A DNA stretch of 64,000 bases from Crotophaga sulcirostris. Its lineage: Eukaryota; Chordata; Aves; Cuculiformes; Crotophagidae. The position numbers and the translations under genes were made by a program. Position 1 is the stretch's first letter; each line of letters starts with the position of its first letter. The stretch covers positions 64,312 to 128,311 of the forward strand of contig VYZB01000216.1 in assembly GCA_013397455.1 (NCBI GenBank), read 5' to 3'. The notes under the pieces were generated by a model, which was not told where the DNA came from, did not search any database, and was given only the letters and a program-made list of their open reading frames with translations. Shown here in pieces: positions 11,501 through 23,145 of this stretch.

Positions 11501-14500
11501 TGTACCCAGATGAAAATACTCCATTGTATACACAATTTGTCCTTTTCCTAGCGGCACTTCCTTTAGTAAAGGAAGCAAGTCCTTCTCTACACCTTTCTGC
11601 CATTATTTTTCCAGGAGCCACTGATATTGATGTGCTGGCTGTACGCTTACTTCTCTGCCAAGATTCCTGTTTCCTCACCTCACTCCACTTGATGAGCAGA
11701 TTTTTTCAGGAATATCACATTCAGGCAGGTGATTGCTGGCAGATCAAAGCATTTAAAGGGCAGGCTGAAGCATGTTTCTGGGCACTGAAGTGATTGAGGA
11801 GCAAACTAAGACAGAAGTTTTAGGTTCTTGTAGAAGAAAAAAACAAAAGAAAGTCCTTGTTACATTTTTATTTCCCATTAAATTGCCCATGACATTTTAT
11901 TTGCTTTTTAATTAGTTTTAGCCCAAGATATATTCAATATGAGGATTAAATAACAGACATCTTAGAAGGCTGTCTGAGGCCTGGCATGGCCACATCTGTC
12001 TTATTGTCCCCTGCAGCACTCTCCGGTTTCCAGATTTGGCTGTGCACCCCAACAGCAGGCCAATTGGGCCAAGAAAAGTGTCTCCGTCGTGTGCCATCCT
12101 TACCTCCTCAGTCCCTTCCCTGGTTCCTGTGCAGATCAGCACGTCCCTAAGCACATCCACTTAGGTTCTAGTTCTGACATGGAAAGCACATAACAGAATT
12201 AAATCTTATATCTTTTTTTCAACTGAGGTATTTAATGCTTTGTCACGGACAATACGAAAACTTGAACTTACTCTATCATACGTAACCTGAGCGCCTAATT
12301 TTCCACTACTTTACTCTTTATGAAGTCTTGAATTAAAGCAAGATTTAATACTATCCATGAAGTGTCCCTTGGTTCGGAGTTTTAAGTGGAAATAAATATC
12401 CTGACATATTGATATGCAACCTTCGCAATTCTGTGTACTATATTTTTGAACCATTGGATAAACATATGAAACTTCACCTGCCTATCTTGTATTCCAGGGT
12501 TGGGAAAGAAGTGGCTACAGATTTGTTTATCAAAAAGCTAATGGAACAAGTGTGTTCAGATTCTGCACTCAGAAAGGGGAGATAGTGAATTTACCAGTTA
12601 GGAGAATCCACCCAATGCAGTTGCTGCATTTTGGACATCTGTAAAATTTTCTACATCGTCTAATGTTCAAAGAGTTCCAAAGACTGATAAAGACTTATGC
12701 CAAAACCTGACATTTTCCAAGAGAAGAAAACCAAATCAAGTCACATTTCTTGGTGCTTTTTCGAAGAAAAATATTGACTTTCATTGCATCTGAAGACAAG
12801 TGCAGTCTCATTTCAAGCTATTACTCTAAGCTTTTACATGACTTTCTCAGGAGGTATATTTCACAGCAAGTAGGTATATATAACTGCAATTTTATCAGTG
12901 GGAAGTGTTGGGTTTTTAAATTATTGTGCTTTTTTTTAGCCATGGCAAAGTCTGTTTCAGTGTTCAGTGTGCATTCTGGACTACAGGAAGAACTCACTGT
13001 ATTTCTGTCCCTGCTGACTCTCAAAGCAATATAGACAACTAACTGAGTCATCTTCCAAAAAAGAGAAACTGCAGTCACCAGCTGGATGCTGCTATCCAAA
13101 TTTGATAGATGTTCCATACAAGTCTGCAGCTGAAAAAGCAGACAGAAAAGAACCACTGGTAGAGACTATTACAATTTCTCAAAGTCAGAAGATAGGACAA
13201 AAGGCCAGTAGGTTTCATGAAGATTATTTACTTCACTAACCTTCTTCTTTCTGCTTAGGAATATTTGGAAAATTGTATTTTGTGTTAGAATTTGCCCAAG
13301 GAGCCATGTGAACTAATTAATTCACTTTTTCAAACACCCTACCTTATTACCCTCATGAGTGAAATGTTGTGGTGATGGTGATACAGTCTCTACGAATTAT
13401 ATTTCATTTTACTTAATCCCTTAGCATCATGAGCAGATAAAATGCTGACAGGTTTGAACTGTTTTGCTAGATCGCTCCTGGGGTGTATCCAAATCAGAGG
13501 GCTAAAGGCCATAAAACCTTCCTTGTGTCCATACTCTGGCCCCAAGGGGTGATGCAAAACACTTCATTTATTAGTAGGTAACTTAGCATACAGGGTATCT
13601 TGAGAGAGGGGCTCTCTCAAGGTGTTTGGAAAGACCTTCCTCAGTTCTTTTTTTTCTTTTATCATGCATGCTCTGTGACTCCTCTGTTCAATGCCAACCC
13701 CTTATGCAGCTCAGCACCGACTCCAGTCTCAATTCATCAGTATCTTTCAGTAAGCACACAGGTATGATATATGTGGTAGCACATGATGGTGAGAAAAATG
13801 GGAAAGATAAAAAAGGAACAAAAGATCTCAAAAACTTCAAAGGAGGCAGCAGCATACTCAGGCTCAAATTACTTAAGCTCATTTTATGGTCCACGCCACC
13901 CTGGTAGGTGCCAGTCATAATCTCAAATCAAGAGCTCTGACATAATAAGAGTATAATCAAGTCTTTGCTGTCAAGATTTGGTTCATAATCTTTGACATTC
14001 TGGAAGTATGTATCATGTGATGTCCAACAAGAGTTAATTTCCAGATGGTTACGACTGACTGCTAAGTGAAGGAGCCTGGCTGTTACATGTGTGGGAGGAG
14101 ATGGTGGAGGGCAGCTGGTGGCTGGAGGCATTGTTGCCTGCTGACTGTCATGGAGAAGAGCTTGGAGGACTGGACCCTCTGGGGAAAGGGATCTCACTGC
14201 TTGCTCCCTGTTGTCATATTCAGGGTTTCTGTTGTCAAGTCCATGACTAGGGGAGGTCCCTGCTGCACAAATTTAGTGCTCCATCCACTGCTTTGTGGAT
14301 ACTCAAAATTATTTTCTCTGCCACCTAGCTGAAAGTTTATCACTGATTTTTTTTTCTTTTTCCCTACTCTCATGTTTGCACAGAGGATGCAGAAATTCCG
14401 CCCGCCTGCTGTGGACCTCCTGAAACACTTAGTCTGAAGCTGGAATGCTCCCTTACCCTGGGCAGTTATTTTTGTTCTTAGTCTCCTTACAGCCTTTTTC

Positions 14501-16394
14501 TCCTTCCATCAGCACTACCTTCATGTGTATGTATATACTTGACTGGAAAATCTACATACACACCAATACGCTCAGGAATGAAACAACTCAGGTCTAGCTT
14601 GGCAAAGCTAAGACCTTACAAAAATATCCTCTAGAAAAAGCTTCTTGTTAGAGCATTTTAGTCTGAGTAGCAGGCTGAAGACCTCCCGCACATGTATCTC
14701 AATACCAAGTGAGCTGTGGGAGTTTTTAAGAACAATGTCTCATGCTTGGTGTGAAGATGCAGTGACAGTGTTACAGTGCCTTGTGAGATGTATAATGGTG
14801 TATTTCAGCCGTTTCTGAAGAAGTAGACTACACTTTCAGAATATATCTAGGGGTTTCTGTAAGTACTGTGAGGACTAAATGACCATCAAATTTGCCCTGC
14901 AGATAATAAACAGATAATAAAAGATAATAAAGAACCACTCTATGATGTTCTCAAATAGTTTTCCAAAAGTTAGGTATTTAATCTTGAAGCCATCATAAGG
15001 GAACTTTTATAGAGCTGCATTCATCATTAAATTAACTACCATAACTCTCGTGTCTAACATAGTGTCTTGACTTAGAGAGTGTCATTGGAGTAATAAGGAA
15101 AAACTCTGAAAGAAGCTATTGCAAGAGAGTCTTCTGGCAGTACTTTTGCTGTTAACAGACATGTAGAATAGAAAAAAAGGACTTTTGTTTGTGTTTCAGA
15201 TGAATCCTGAGTTTGCACATTTATTGGATTCCTAGGTCTGAGAGAGACAGAAAGAAGGAAGAAAAAGGAATGAAACTAGAAAATACCCCCAAAGTAAAAA
15301 ATCATTTAAAAAGCCCCAACTCAGTATTTTTAATTCCACCCATAACAGTAGTTGCTAAAATATTTGCCTCCACAGCTCTGCTTGAGAGAATTTGTCCTTA
15401 TGTGAGAAGTAGCTGTGTTAATAATAGATAGTATTTGTTATTTATAAAATGAAAAAACTTTTAATAAAAAATATTTCCCCAGACACAGTAGTGTCATATG
15501 ATCAGATGACCAGGCATGTGAACAATACATGCATGGTCTCGTGAATATACCCCCCATCCTTCATAATGTTGAGCTTTCTGAGCCGTGAGCCCAGTCCTGC
15601 TGTCTGAGCTTCGTGTGTCCTTGGCTCAACCTCAGCTTGCAAAGGCAGAATATAATTGGTAAGTATTTTAAGGTTGTTTTTGGGCTGGGAGTTGGGGAAA
15701 TCTGATGGTATATTGCTGTCATTCCTCTTCTGTCTCTGATAAGCAGTGATAGGAGGGTGTTGACATTTAAAACATTATCAATGGGTAGCTAAGTTGGCAC
15801 TCACAGAGAAGGATGTGGGATATTGTTCCTCAGAACATTTTTAGTTAAGCTTCTGAAAGTGCAAGCAGATGCTACTACATCTGTCACATCCCCTTTCCAT
15901 GTTTGAGTGCATCTCTCTGACTATGTTAGCTGGAGATTTCATTCTCAGGGAAACAGCAACAAATACAGACCATTCCCCTCATCTCGCAAGACTTTAGGAA
16001 CTGAAGAACAATGAAATAATATTTAAAATATGCCAATATATCTTACAGCTTAATTGCCAAATCTAAACTTTGCATATGTTAACTATTATTATTATCACTT
16101 GTGATGCAGGAGAAACTTATTTTAATACATTTTGGGTAGATGGCTAAAAATGTGTGTGCAAACAGCAATGTGTCTGAGAGACCTAGAAACCTAAGGAAAT
16201 AGTTTTTCTCCTGTATAAGAAGCATAAGGGACAAAATGCATGGCATGGTTTATGTGGCCAGTTGCACAAATGGAATAGCAAAGAAAACAGGCGGTAAATG
16301 ATGGTTGGGATAGCTGGTGAAGGAATCAGGAGCACAGGTTGTTTTCTCTTCCATTTTTCCGGTTGTGTGCAGTGACACTGAAAGAAACAAATGT
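8513..16394. other. Gene-free interval with one tiny CR1 remnant
   Basis: A+T-rich non-coding DNA. Apart from the 3'-terminal CR1 remnant near 9.6 kb and short runs such as an AGATAATAA-type triplicate near 14901-14928, nothing was recognised. ORFs of 60-110 codons are scattered on both strands without motifs. Confidence 0.5.
9597..9640 (-). mobile_element. Very short CR1 3'-terminal remnant
   Basis: TCATAGAATCATAGAGTGGTTTG followed by a decayed CTTTCC matches the inverted 3' end of CR1 (tail repeat followed by the TTGGAAGGGACC region). Only about 40 bases remain, so the assignment rests on the tail repeat. Confidence 0.5.
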
Positions 16395-16965
16395 GTGCAG
16401 TCTATTAGTACATGGCTCTGTGGCTGGTGTCACTGACACCATTTCGGGTTTTTTTGACAATGGGAAGGCCTTCACAGCACCAGGCTTGCTAGGTTGAGAT
16501 GGGGTTCACCTGTCTCAAAAGTGGAAGAGAGTCTTTGCACAGGGACTTGTAGGGCTCATAAATAGAGTTTTAAACTAGATTGGAAAGGGGAGGAGAATAA
16601 TATCAGGCTTGCCCATGACCAGATGTGGGAGAAAAAGCCAAGGTTAGAGGGATGGGGTGGTGGTGAGGGCCCTCAGCCTGTTGCTCAGAAATGCACTGGG
16701 CACACTGCAGAACACTTGAAGCAAGGGGATGTTGAGGTAGCATGAACCAACAGTGAAAAAATGAGGAAATACTTCAGAGGAACAAAGAGATGCTCCTCTA
16801 AGAAGGCAACACAGCGAACAGCCCAGCTGAAGTGCTTCTACACCAATGCATGCAACCTGGGCAACAAAAAAGAGATCACAAAGTTTAACTCTGGCAGGGA
16901 GCATTGTAGGGCAAACAATCAAGGACAAGAGCTGCTTACATTGTCATTGCCATCAGAAATTTTCT
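16395..16965 (+). mobile_element. CR1 LINE internal fragment: ORF1-ORF2 junction and start of ORF2
   Basis: Matches the CR1 region between the two ORFs: ATGGCTCTGTGGCTGGTGTC, GGTTTTTTTGACAATGGGA, GGCACCAGGC-like, GGGTTCACCTGTCTCAAA, AGGGCTCATAAATAGAG, TTTAAACTAGATTGGAA, GAGGGCCCTCAGCCTGTTGC. It then enters the ORF2 start, where LKCFYTNACNLGNKKEI corresponds to the usual LKC.YTNAR.MGNK.EEL of the endonuclease N terminus. Identity fades by about 16965. Most CR1 copies keep only the 3' end, so a 5'-region piece with no 3' end nearby is less usual and implies a later deletion or rearrangement. The coding frame is broken. Confidence 0.85.
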
Positions 16966-19900
16966 TCCCTATAAGCGTTCTACCTGCTAAGCTATCATAC
17001 AGATGGAGCAAGGCAGCTCCAGACAAGCCTTAGGGGAAAGATTGAGGAGAAACTACAGTCAGCATCAGTTTTCCAGAGAAGGCTGTGGGTTTCAACCAGA
17101 CAGAGCACTTTCTTGGACATCCTTCTGAAATAAGGCCATATTTCAGATGAAGTACCCTCCTTGGTGTTCCCTGTTAACTGGCTGTAGGTAACTTCCCACA
17201 AAGCCCCCGTTCACCATACAACCTGATATTAATCCTAGTCCCAGCTACCTTACTTCCCTGACTCACAGTGAAGGAAGTCTTACTCAAGGTTCTGGTTTTC
17301 AGAACCTTTTCTGAACTTCTGAGCTGTGTCATAAACTCACCAAAACTGCGTGGCAAGCCTTTTGTGTTTTCTGTAGGATCAATGTCTGAAAAGTCTGTCT
17401 ATAGCAGCAAACCAAACAGGCTAAGGGTGTGTTCCCAGATGCTGCAGTTTATGTGTCTGTACTGTACAACTGCCACTGGTTGCTGGTTTTGACCCAAACT
17501 GGTCATCAGTTTTCCAAACATAGGCATGGGTCAGAAGTTAGTATGGTTATGGACCATTTCCAGCAGGCAGTTTAGATGAAGCCATCTGGTTTTCAAGGAT
17601 TAGGTAATTTTATGTTCTGAATGTGGGATGTACTGTTCCAGTTGACTTCAATGTCACAGAGCTGTCCCAGGCTTGATTAATTTACTAGCAGAGACACAGA
17701 AAAAGAATTGATTGTATTTTGAGCTTCCTGTGTTAATGCACAGTCTTTAGTATTCATGCTTAATTTGGGTAGAACCAAGCCTAAATAGAGGTTCCTTATG
17801 CATAAATTGTATCTCTTTGCCAGTTTTGTTTCATAAGAGTCACACCAGGAGTTTATTATGTTGCTGCCCCATGCATTACAAAGGACATTTTTTAATTCAC
17901 TTGACAACACAATTAAGGAAAGTTTCCTGCCAGTGGGACACAGAATGATGTATTTTGGTTGTTGTTTTTTTTTTTTTTTAAGCCATTCAAACCAGAAAAC
18001 ACTAAGGCTCTCCTCTTTTTCATTAGGAGGAAGAAACATTATTTTATTATTTTTATTCCCTTTGTTTCTCCTTAGTGTCGATCCTGACTTTAAAATCAAT
18101 GTCTTCCAGAAGACTGTGCTAATGACTTTTTTTTTCCCTAGACCATGCAACTACTTCTTTAGATTGCACTTCTTTTTAATTGACTTGCTTCCAAAATCTT
18201 CTTTTCTTTTCTTCTCCCTTTCTTTTGGAATTCAGAGAAGGCAATTTGGACTGATTTCAGTCTCCTATAGATTTTGGAAAGATTCCAGGGGCAAAGATAG
18301 AACTAAAACAAACTGGCAAAATCGATTATTTTACAGTTCGAGCTTTTAGTTTAGACAATTTTGACAATAATGTTGAAAGGATGTTGGAAAATGTCACAGC
18401 CTGGTCAGGAAACTGCAGTATAATGTGTGGTGAATAAATAACACACCAAGTGACACCGATAAAGGAGCTCTGGGGAAAATGATACCCTCAAGATGTTGTC
18501 AAATTATTATACTCCAATTTCTGCTCCCACTTACATCAAACTAAGTCTTCAGCAATTTCACTGACTTAATGTCAAGATTGGATCCTTTATTCCCATACAC
18601 ATTTTTTTTTTCACAAAAGGTGAGCCTCTTTGCAGTTGTTTCAGTAAGAAATAGAGGTAGCTCAAACTTTTAGTGAAGGAAGGGACACCAGAAGCTGAGA
18701 GATCACTGACTGCATTTCACCTAAGCAGGGCGTCCAAGGCACAGACTGCTGGCACATCTGCCTTTGCAGCAGGTAGCAACGTAATCCCAGGTATCGGAGG
18801 TCTCAATGTCTGAACTTCTTCCCCATAAAAGCTATAGGGAGGGGACAAAATGAACTGAGACATTTTGACCTCCTCTGATACAAAAATATTTACTAGTAAA
18901 TGTATTTATTAGTGTAGTAAAATATATTTACTAGTGCTTTAAAAGCTATAAGAGTATTTAATCAGCTCAAACTAAGCACTGAATGTACAACTTGCATGAA
19001 AAGTATTCCAATATGATCCGTAATCCTGAGGGTTTGGATATAGTCCTGAGAGAGATTACCACTTTTTCTGCGAACTTCATCATAGCAGTTCTCTGCCAGT
19101 GTAATACCTTTCAGCATCATGAGCTGATGCGCAACTGTGAATCAAGTGCGATGTTCTCCCTTCACCCAGCTATTTAGTGACACAACCAGTATGTACACAG
19201 TCCCGCATCAGTCCTTCTGGGAGGGAGAACAAATTAGTACCCTTTGGAGATGATGTTGTTCTATGGTCATCCTATCTAGGAGTATCTGGGATAATTACAA
19301 AACATAAAATTACATTTTAACAGACTTTCTATGAAGGAAGCTGGGCTAGCATTTTGGTTTACCTGTGTGCTTCCTGAGAGATGTGTTATTTCTTCTTACC
19401 TGTGGCTTTGCTGTGAATTTCTTCAAGCAGCACCTCTCAGTCAATTGAACAAAGAAAAGCACAGGCCTCTCAGAAATTTTCTGTTCCTTAATGCAAGAAT
19501 ATGTTACAATACATAGCTGGACATTTGTAAAGCCAGGAAAATAGATATAAAATGGCTTGCATTAATCCCAAGTGAAATGTTGTTGGCTGTCATGAGAACT
19601 GAGTTTTGCCAAAGGCAAACCTTGAATCAGCAGGATAAATTACTGAATATCCATAACTGGCCAATTCCATAGCAGAAATATGCCATTACTTTGTAATAAA
19701 CCTAATTTGATCACACTCAAATCTTTTTCTTTCCATGCAAGGTGTACATAAAATGCTCGGTCTGAGCCGATGAGTTACTTTTATATCCTTTGCAGTACTA
19801 ATAAATGCGGCAGATTTTTTCTTTCTGTTTGTCCCCCAAAAGGTTCCCTATCACTTCACGCTTTTCTTTGTTCTCAGAAGATGAAACAAGCATTTGATTC

Positions 19901-22844
19901 ACACTGGCTGAGGCAGCAATTCTAAACCTAACATTTTTCCTCGTATAGGCTAACCCTGTATTTATGTTACTAAGTAACAAAAAACTGCCATAGCATAAAG
20001 TGCAGACAGAAAAAAGTGGTAAAGGTAACACTTCCTCCCTGCCTTTTGAGGAAGGCAGTGGATGCCATTTTCTTGCCTTTGTCTCCTCATTGTTCACAAG
20101 CTCCGAGGTTGTTGCCTGTTGTTTTTCATAGGACAGGAGATTGGCAGAGTCTGAAATGCCAAACACCACTATTTTTGCCAGCAGGAGAACTCCTGGGTCC
20201 ATGAATGGATGTCTAGAAAAATTGCTTTTTATCATCTTTTCGTTCAGCTGGCTCTGCTGTGAAGGCCTGCTGTAATTTTTGGAACAGTTTGCAATGAAGA
20301 GGGCACAAGGAATAAACATTCAGTGTCTCCCTTGGGAATGTGAGAAATGCATCTGCCTGTTAAATGTCTCAGAGTTTAATTCAAAGAGTGAAGTGATCCG
20401 CCCAGCAGTATGCACCTCATCCTCAGAATTTAAAATACATAATCCCTTAGGTTGTTCAGGTTATGCATTTACTTTTGCTTGTTGTTTGCTCTTGACTCTC
20501 TAAGGATTTTTCACCATCCAAATGAACTCCTGAAATAGGTATAATATAATATCTCTTCCTGATAAGTGGTTTGGACAGCTTATGCATAGATTAGCCTTCC
20601 AACGCCACTGGGATTCTGCTTGAGATGGCTGAGTTCATCTACACAGGTTTACGCTGTTGGATTTTTTTGGGTGACTTCAACCTTCACATGGCTGTTTGGT
20701 TACCTCAAGCAGCACCAATACTTCCCTACTTTGTTTATGGCTTGGCACTCTAATAGAGCAATGAGGCAAATCCTTAACTCATCCTTAACTGGCACAGCCC
20801 CATTGATTTTAGTAAAATAACGGTGAAGTGACAAACTGTCCAATACTTACCCTACCTTGAAGCTGTCTGTGTAGCTCCAAATTGCATTTTCTTCATCTAG
20901 CAGTATTCCAATATAATGGATTTGAAAGAACTGAGCACAATTCTAGTGCTAAGCATAGAACTAATTTTTCAAAGTTTTTTTTTTAATGAATGACTATTTA
21001 GATCTTAAGTGTTATGAATACATCTCTGCAACTCCTAGCTGGAACAGGCACAATTAATAGGTTTGCCAGACATTTAGACCTAGAAAAAATTACCATTCTA
21101 TATCCAAAAGAAAACACTGTTACCAGTGGCAACCTCATTGGCTCTTCTAGCAGACAGATCAGGTGCTGGAGGAGCCGAGGGGATCAAACGTTCCTCTGGA
21201 CATGGGAGATGATTCTTCTTTTCAGGAAAATGTAGGAAGGATGCTCAAGCTATACTTGCTTCATGTAATATTGCAGAGCCACCGCTTCTAACTCAGGTTA
21301 TTCTATTGTAAATTACTTTTAGAGCAAGCCAGATATAATCAGAACAAAGCAGTCTATAGCTGCAGTCTCCTGCTTTCACGCCTACAATGGGAGCTAAATT
21401 CACTAAAATGGGCTGTGAGAAATAATAACAGAGGTGGCTCTTTTCACCTATGTCTGAATACCTGGTTTCACCCTTCAGCTGGGCTCAGGCAAATTAGCCT
21501 GTTGAGGGGAAAACCATCTTCCCTTCAGTCTATTGGCAAACACTTTAAATCATTTTTGTTTAGAAGCAGTGAAAACTACAGAAGCTATTCACTGCCAAAG
21601 CAGTTCTGTGAGCACTAAAGGCCTGGAAAATAGACTAACAAATGATTAGAGGAAGGCATTGTCCAACAAAGATCTTTTTGTCCCCAGAAGCCTCTGGCCT
21701 GAATTCAGAAGGAAATGCAGGGCATCCTGAGTGCAGCCCTCCGGGTTCACCTGGATGCTAGCACAGGAGAAAAAGCACACTGAATGAAGATGCCTGTATT
21801 GACCCCATCAGCATGATTAGATATTCACATGCGCAACAGCCAGACTGTGAATTGCGCCGTGCAAAGCAAAGGGGCAGCAGCACTAGGCCGGAGGCCTGCA
21901 GGTGTAGCAGGACCTTCTGAACTGGCCAGTAACCAACACTAGTGCAGGAGGCTTTAGGTGTGAGGCACTGAGAATCACCTGAAAACCAGGAGAAGCCAAG
22001 AACTGCAGCTACAGCAAGAACTGTGGGGGTGAAAGCAGGAACATCGCAACAGTGAGTACTGAGAAGTCAATGTGTTAGCACAGCCGTCATACATCTGCCC
22101 AGCCCAATCTGGGCTGGACTTGGAGTTTGCTACCAGCACAGACTGCAGTGAGGAGTTGTGCTGGTGCTCAAGAGACCAACAGCAGCTGGAAAGATGCAAT
22201 TGCTGCAACTGCTCGTCCCTCAGCACCCCCCCTTCATCTACCACAAACACAGCAATCCTGAGTAGCCCCAGGCCTTCAGAAACCTGCTACAGGCACCCAG
22301 GTAGAATTTGTTGGCCATTACAGCCACTGCTCTCTTTCCATCCTTGTCCATCTCTGGTCTCACGTATGAGCCCAAATCTAAGCATGCTTCCTACAGCACA
22401 TCATTCCATTTCTTTTCTTTCTTTCTTTGTTTTTTTTGCCATTGGAAAGAGTGGCAAATTTCTCTTCAACAGCATTTTGCATTGTTGTTGTCCTCTAAAC
22501 TACCTACAATTGTCTGTGTTTATTGTTTTCACAAACCGTGGATTATTTAGTGCAGTAGCTGGTGTGGGAAATTATTTAATTCTGAAGATTCCAGAACGGA
22601 TGAGGGATCACTTTCTAGGTTTATAGTAGGATGGTGTCAATCAGTAGGAAAAGTAATTTCATTGGCAGGCAATTAGTCTTTGACTAAAAGACAAAAAGTT
22701 ACAGAGTGAGTGAGAAAAGATAACAGGAAATTTCTTCCCCCAAGGAAGCTGTATTCATATGAAAACATTTCAGTCAAAATAAAGCAGATGAGACTGGCAT
22801 AGGTGGGACGCTGAGCTAGACTCAGCGTGAGTCTCATGATGATG
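16966..22844. other. Gene-free interval
   Basis: No gene recognised. The longest ORFs (17858-18349 plus, 17677-18150 minus, 19798-20319 minus, 22072-22626 plus) are opposite-strand or low-complexity frames (poly-Phe/poly-Lys from T-tracts) without domains. Short segments such as CCCCATTGATTTTAGT near 20800 resemble an ancient amniote repeat, but too little remains to name it. Confidence 0.45.
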
Positions 22845-22927
22845 AGTTGGTGTTAGTGTTGGGTTACAGGTTGAACTCGATGATCTCAGAGGTCCTTTCC
22901 AACCTTGTAATACTGTGATACTGTGAC
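22845..22927 (+). mobile_element. CR1 LINE 3'-terminal fragment
   Basis: GTTGGTGTTAGTGTTGGGTT, then TTGAACTCGATGATCTCAGA, GGTCCTTTCCAACCTTG and a tail of TACTGTGATACTGTGA repeats, is the last 80 or so bases of a CR1 copy with its terminal octamer-like repeat. Its 3' end faces the inverted CR1 remnant 40 bp further on. Confidence 0.85.
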
Positions 22928-22969
22928 TCACCTGCTGTGGGCATAGCCACCATTGTCCAAGACGATTGA

Positions 22970-23145
22970 CCATAGAATCATACAATGATTTATGTTAAAA
23001 CAGACCTTAAAGATTATATATTTCCAACCCCTCTGCTGTGAGCAGGGACACCTCCCAAGTGTATCAAGTACTGAACCAAATACTGATCAGACCCCAGATC
23101 TTTTTAAAGTGTTCTATACTTGATACAACCACAGGTTGTTCAGGA
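22970..23145 (-). mobile_element. CR1 LINE 3' fragment, inverted
   Basis: CATAGAATCATACAATGATT followed by TTTCCAACCCCTCTGCTGTG, AGCAGGGACACCTCCCA and a decayed continuation matches the reverse complement of a CR1 3' end (tail repeat, then the AACCCCCCTGC...GGCAGGGACACCTCCCACT region). The lower-coordinate boundary is clear from the tail repeat. The upper boundary is approximate. Confidence 0.75.

Noticed and set aside
14931..14952. CTCTATGATGTTCTC resembling a CR1 tail
   Set aside because: The preceding sequence is an AGATAATAA simple repeat, not CR1, so the match is probably chance.
17858..18349. 163-codon plus-strand ORF overlapping a 157-codon minus-strand ORF
   Set aside because: Rich in Phe/Leu on one strand and Lys on the other because of T-tracts. 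No recognisable motif, splice context or homology.
22072..22626. 184-codon plus-strand ORF rich in Cys and Ser
   Set aside because: Composition follows CTG/CAG-rich DNA. No domain, signal peptide or spaced cysteine pattern that I recognise.
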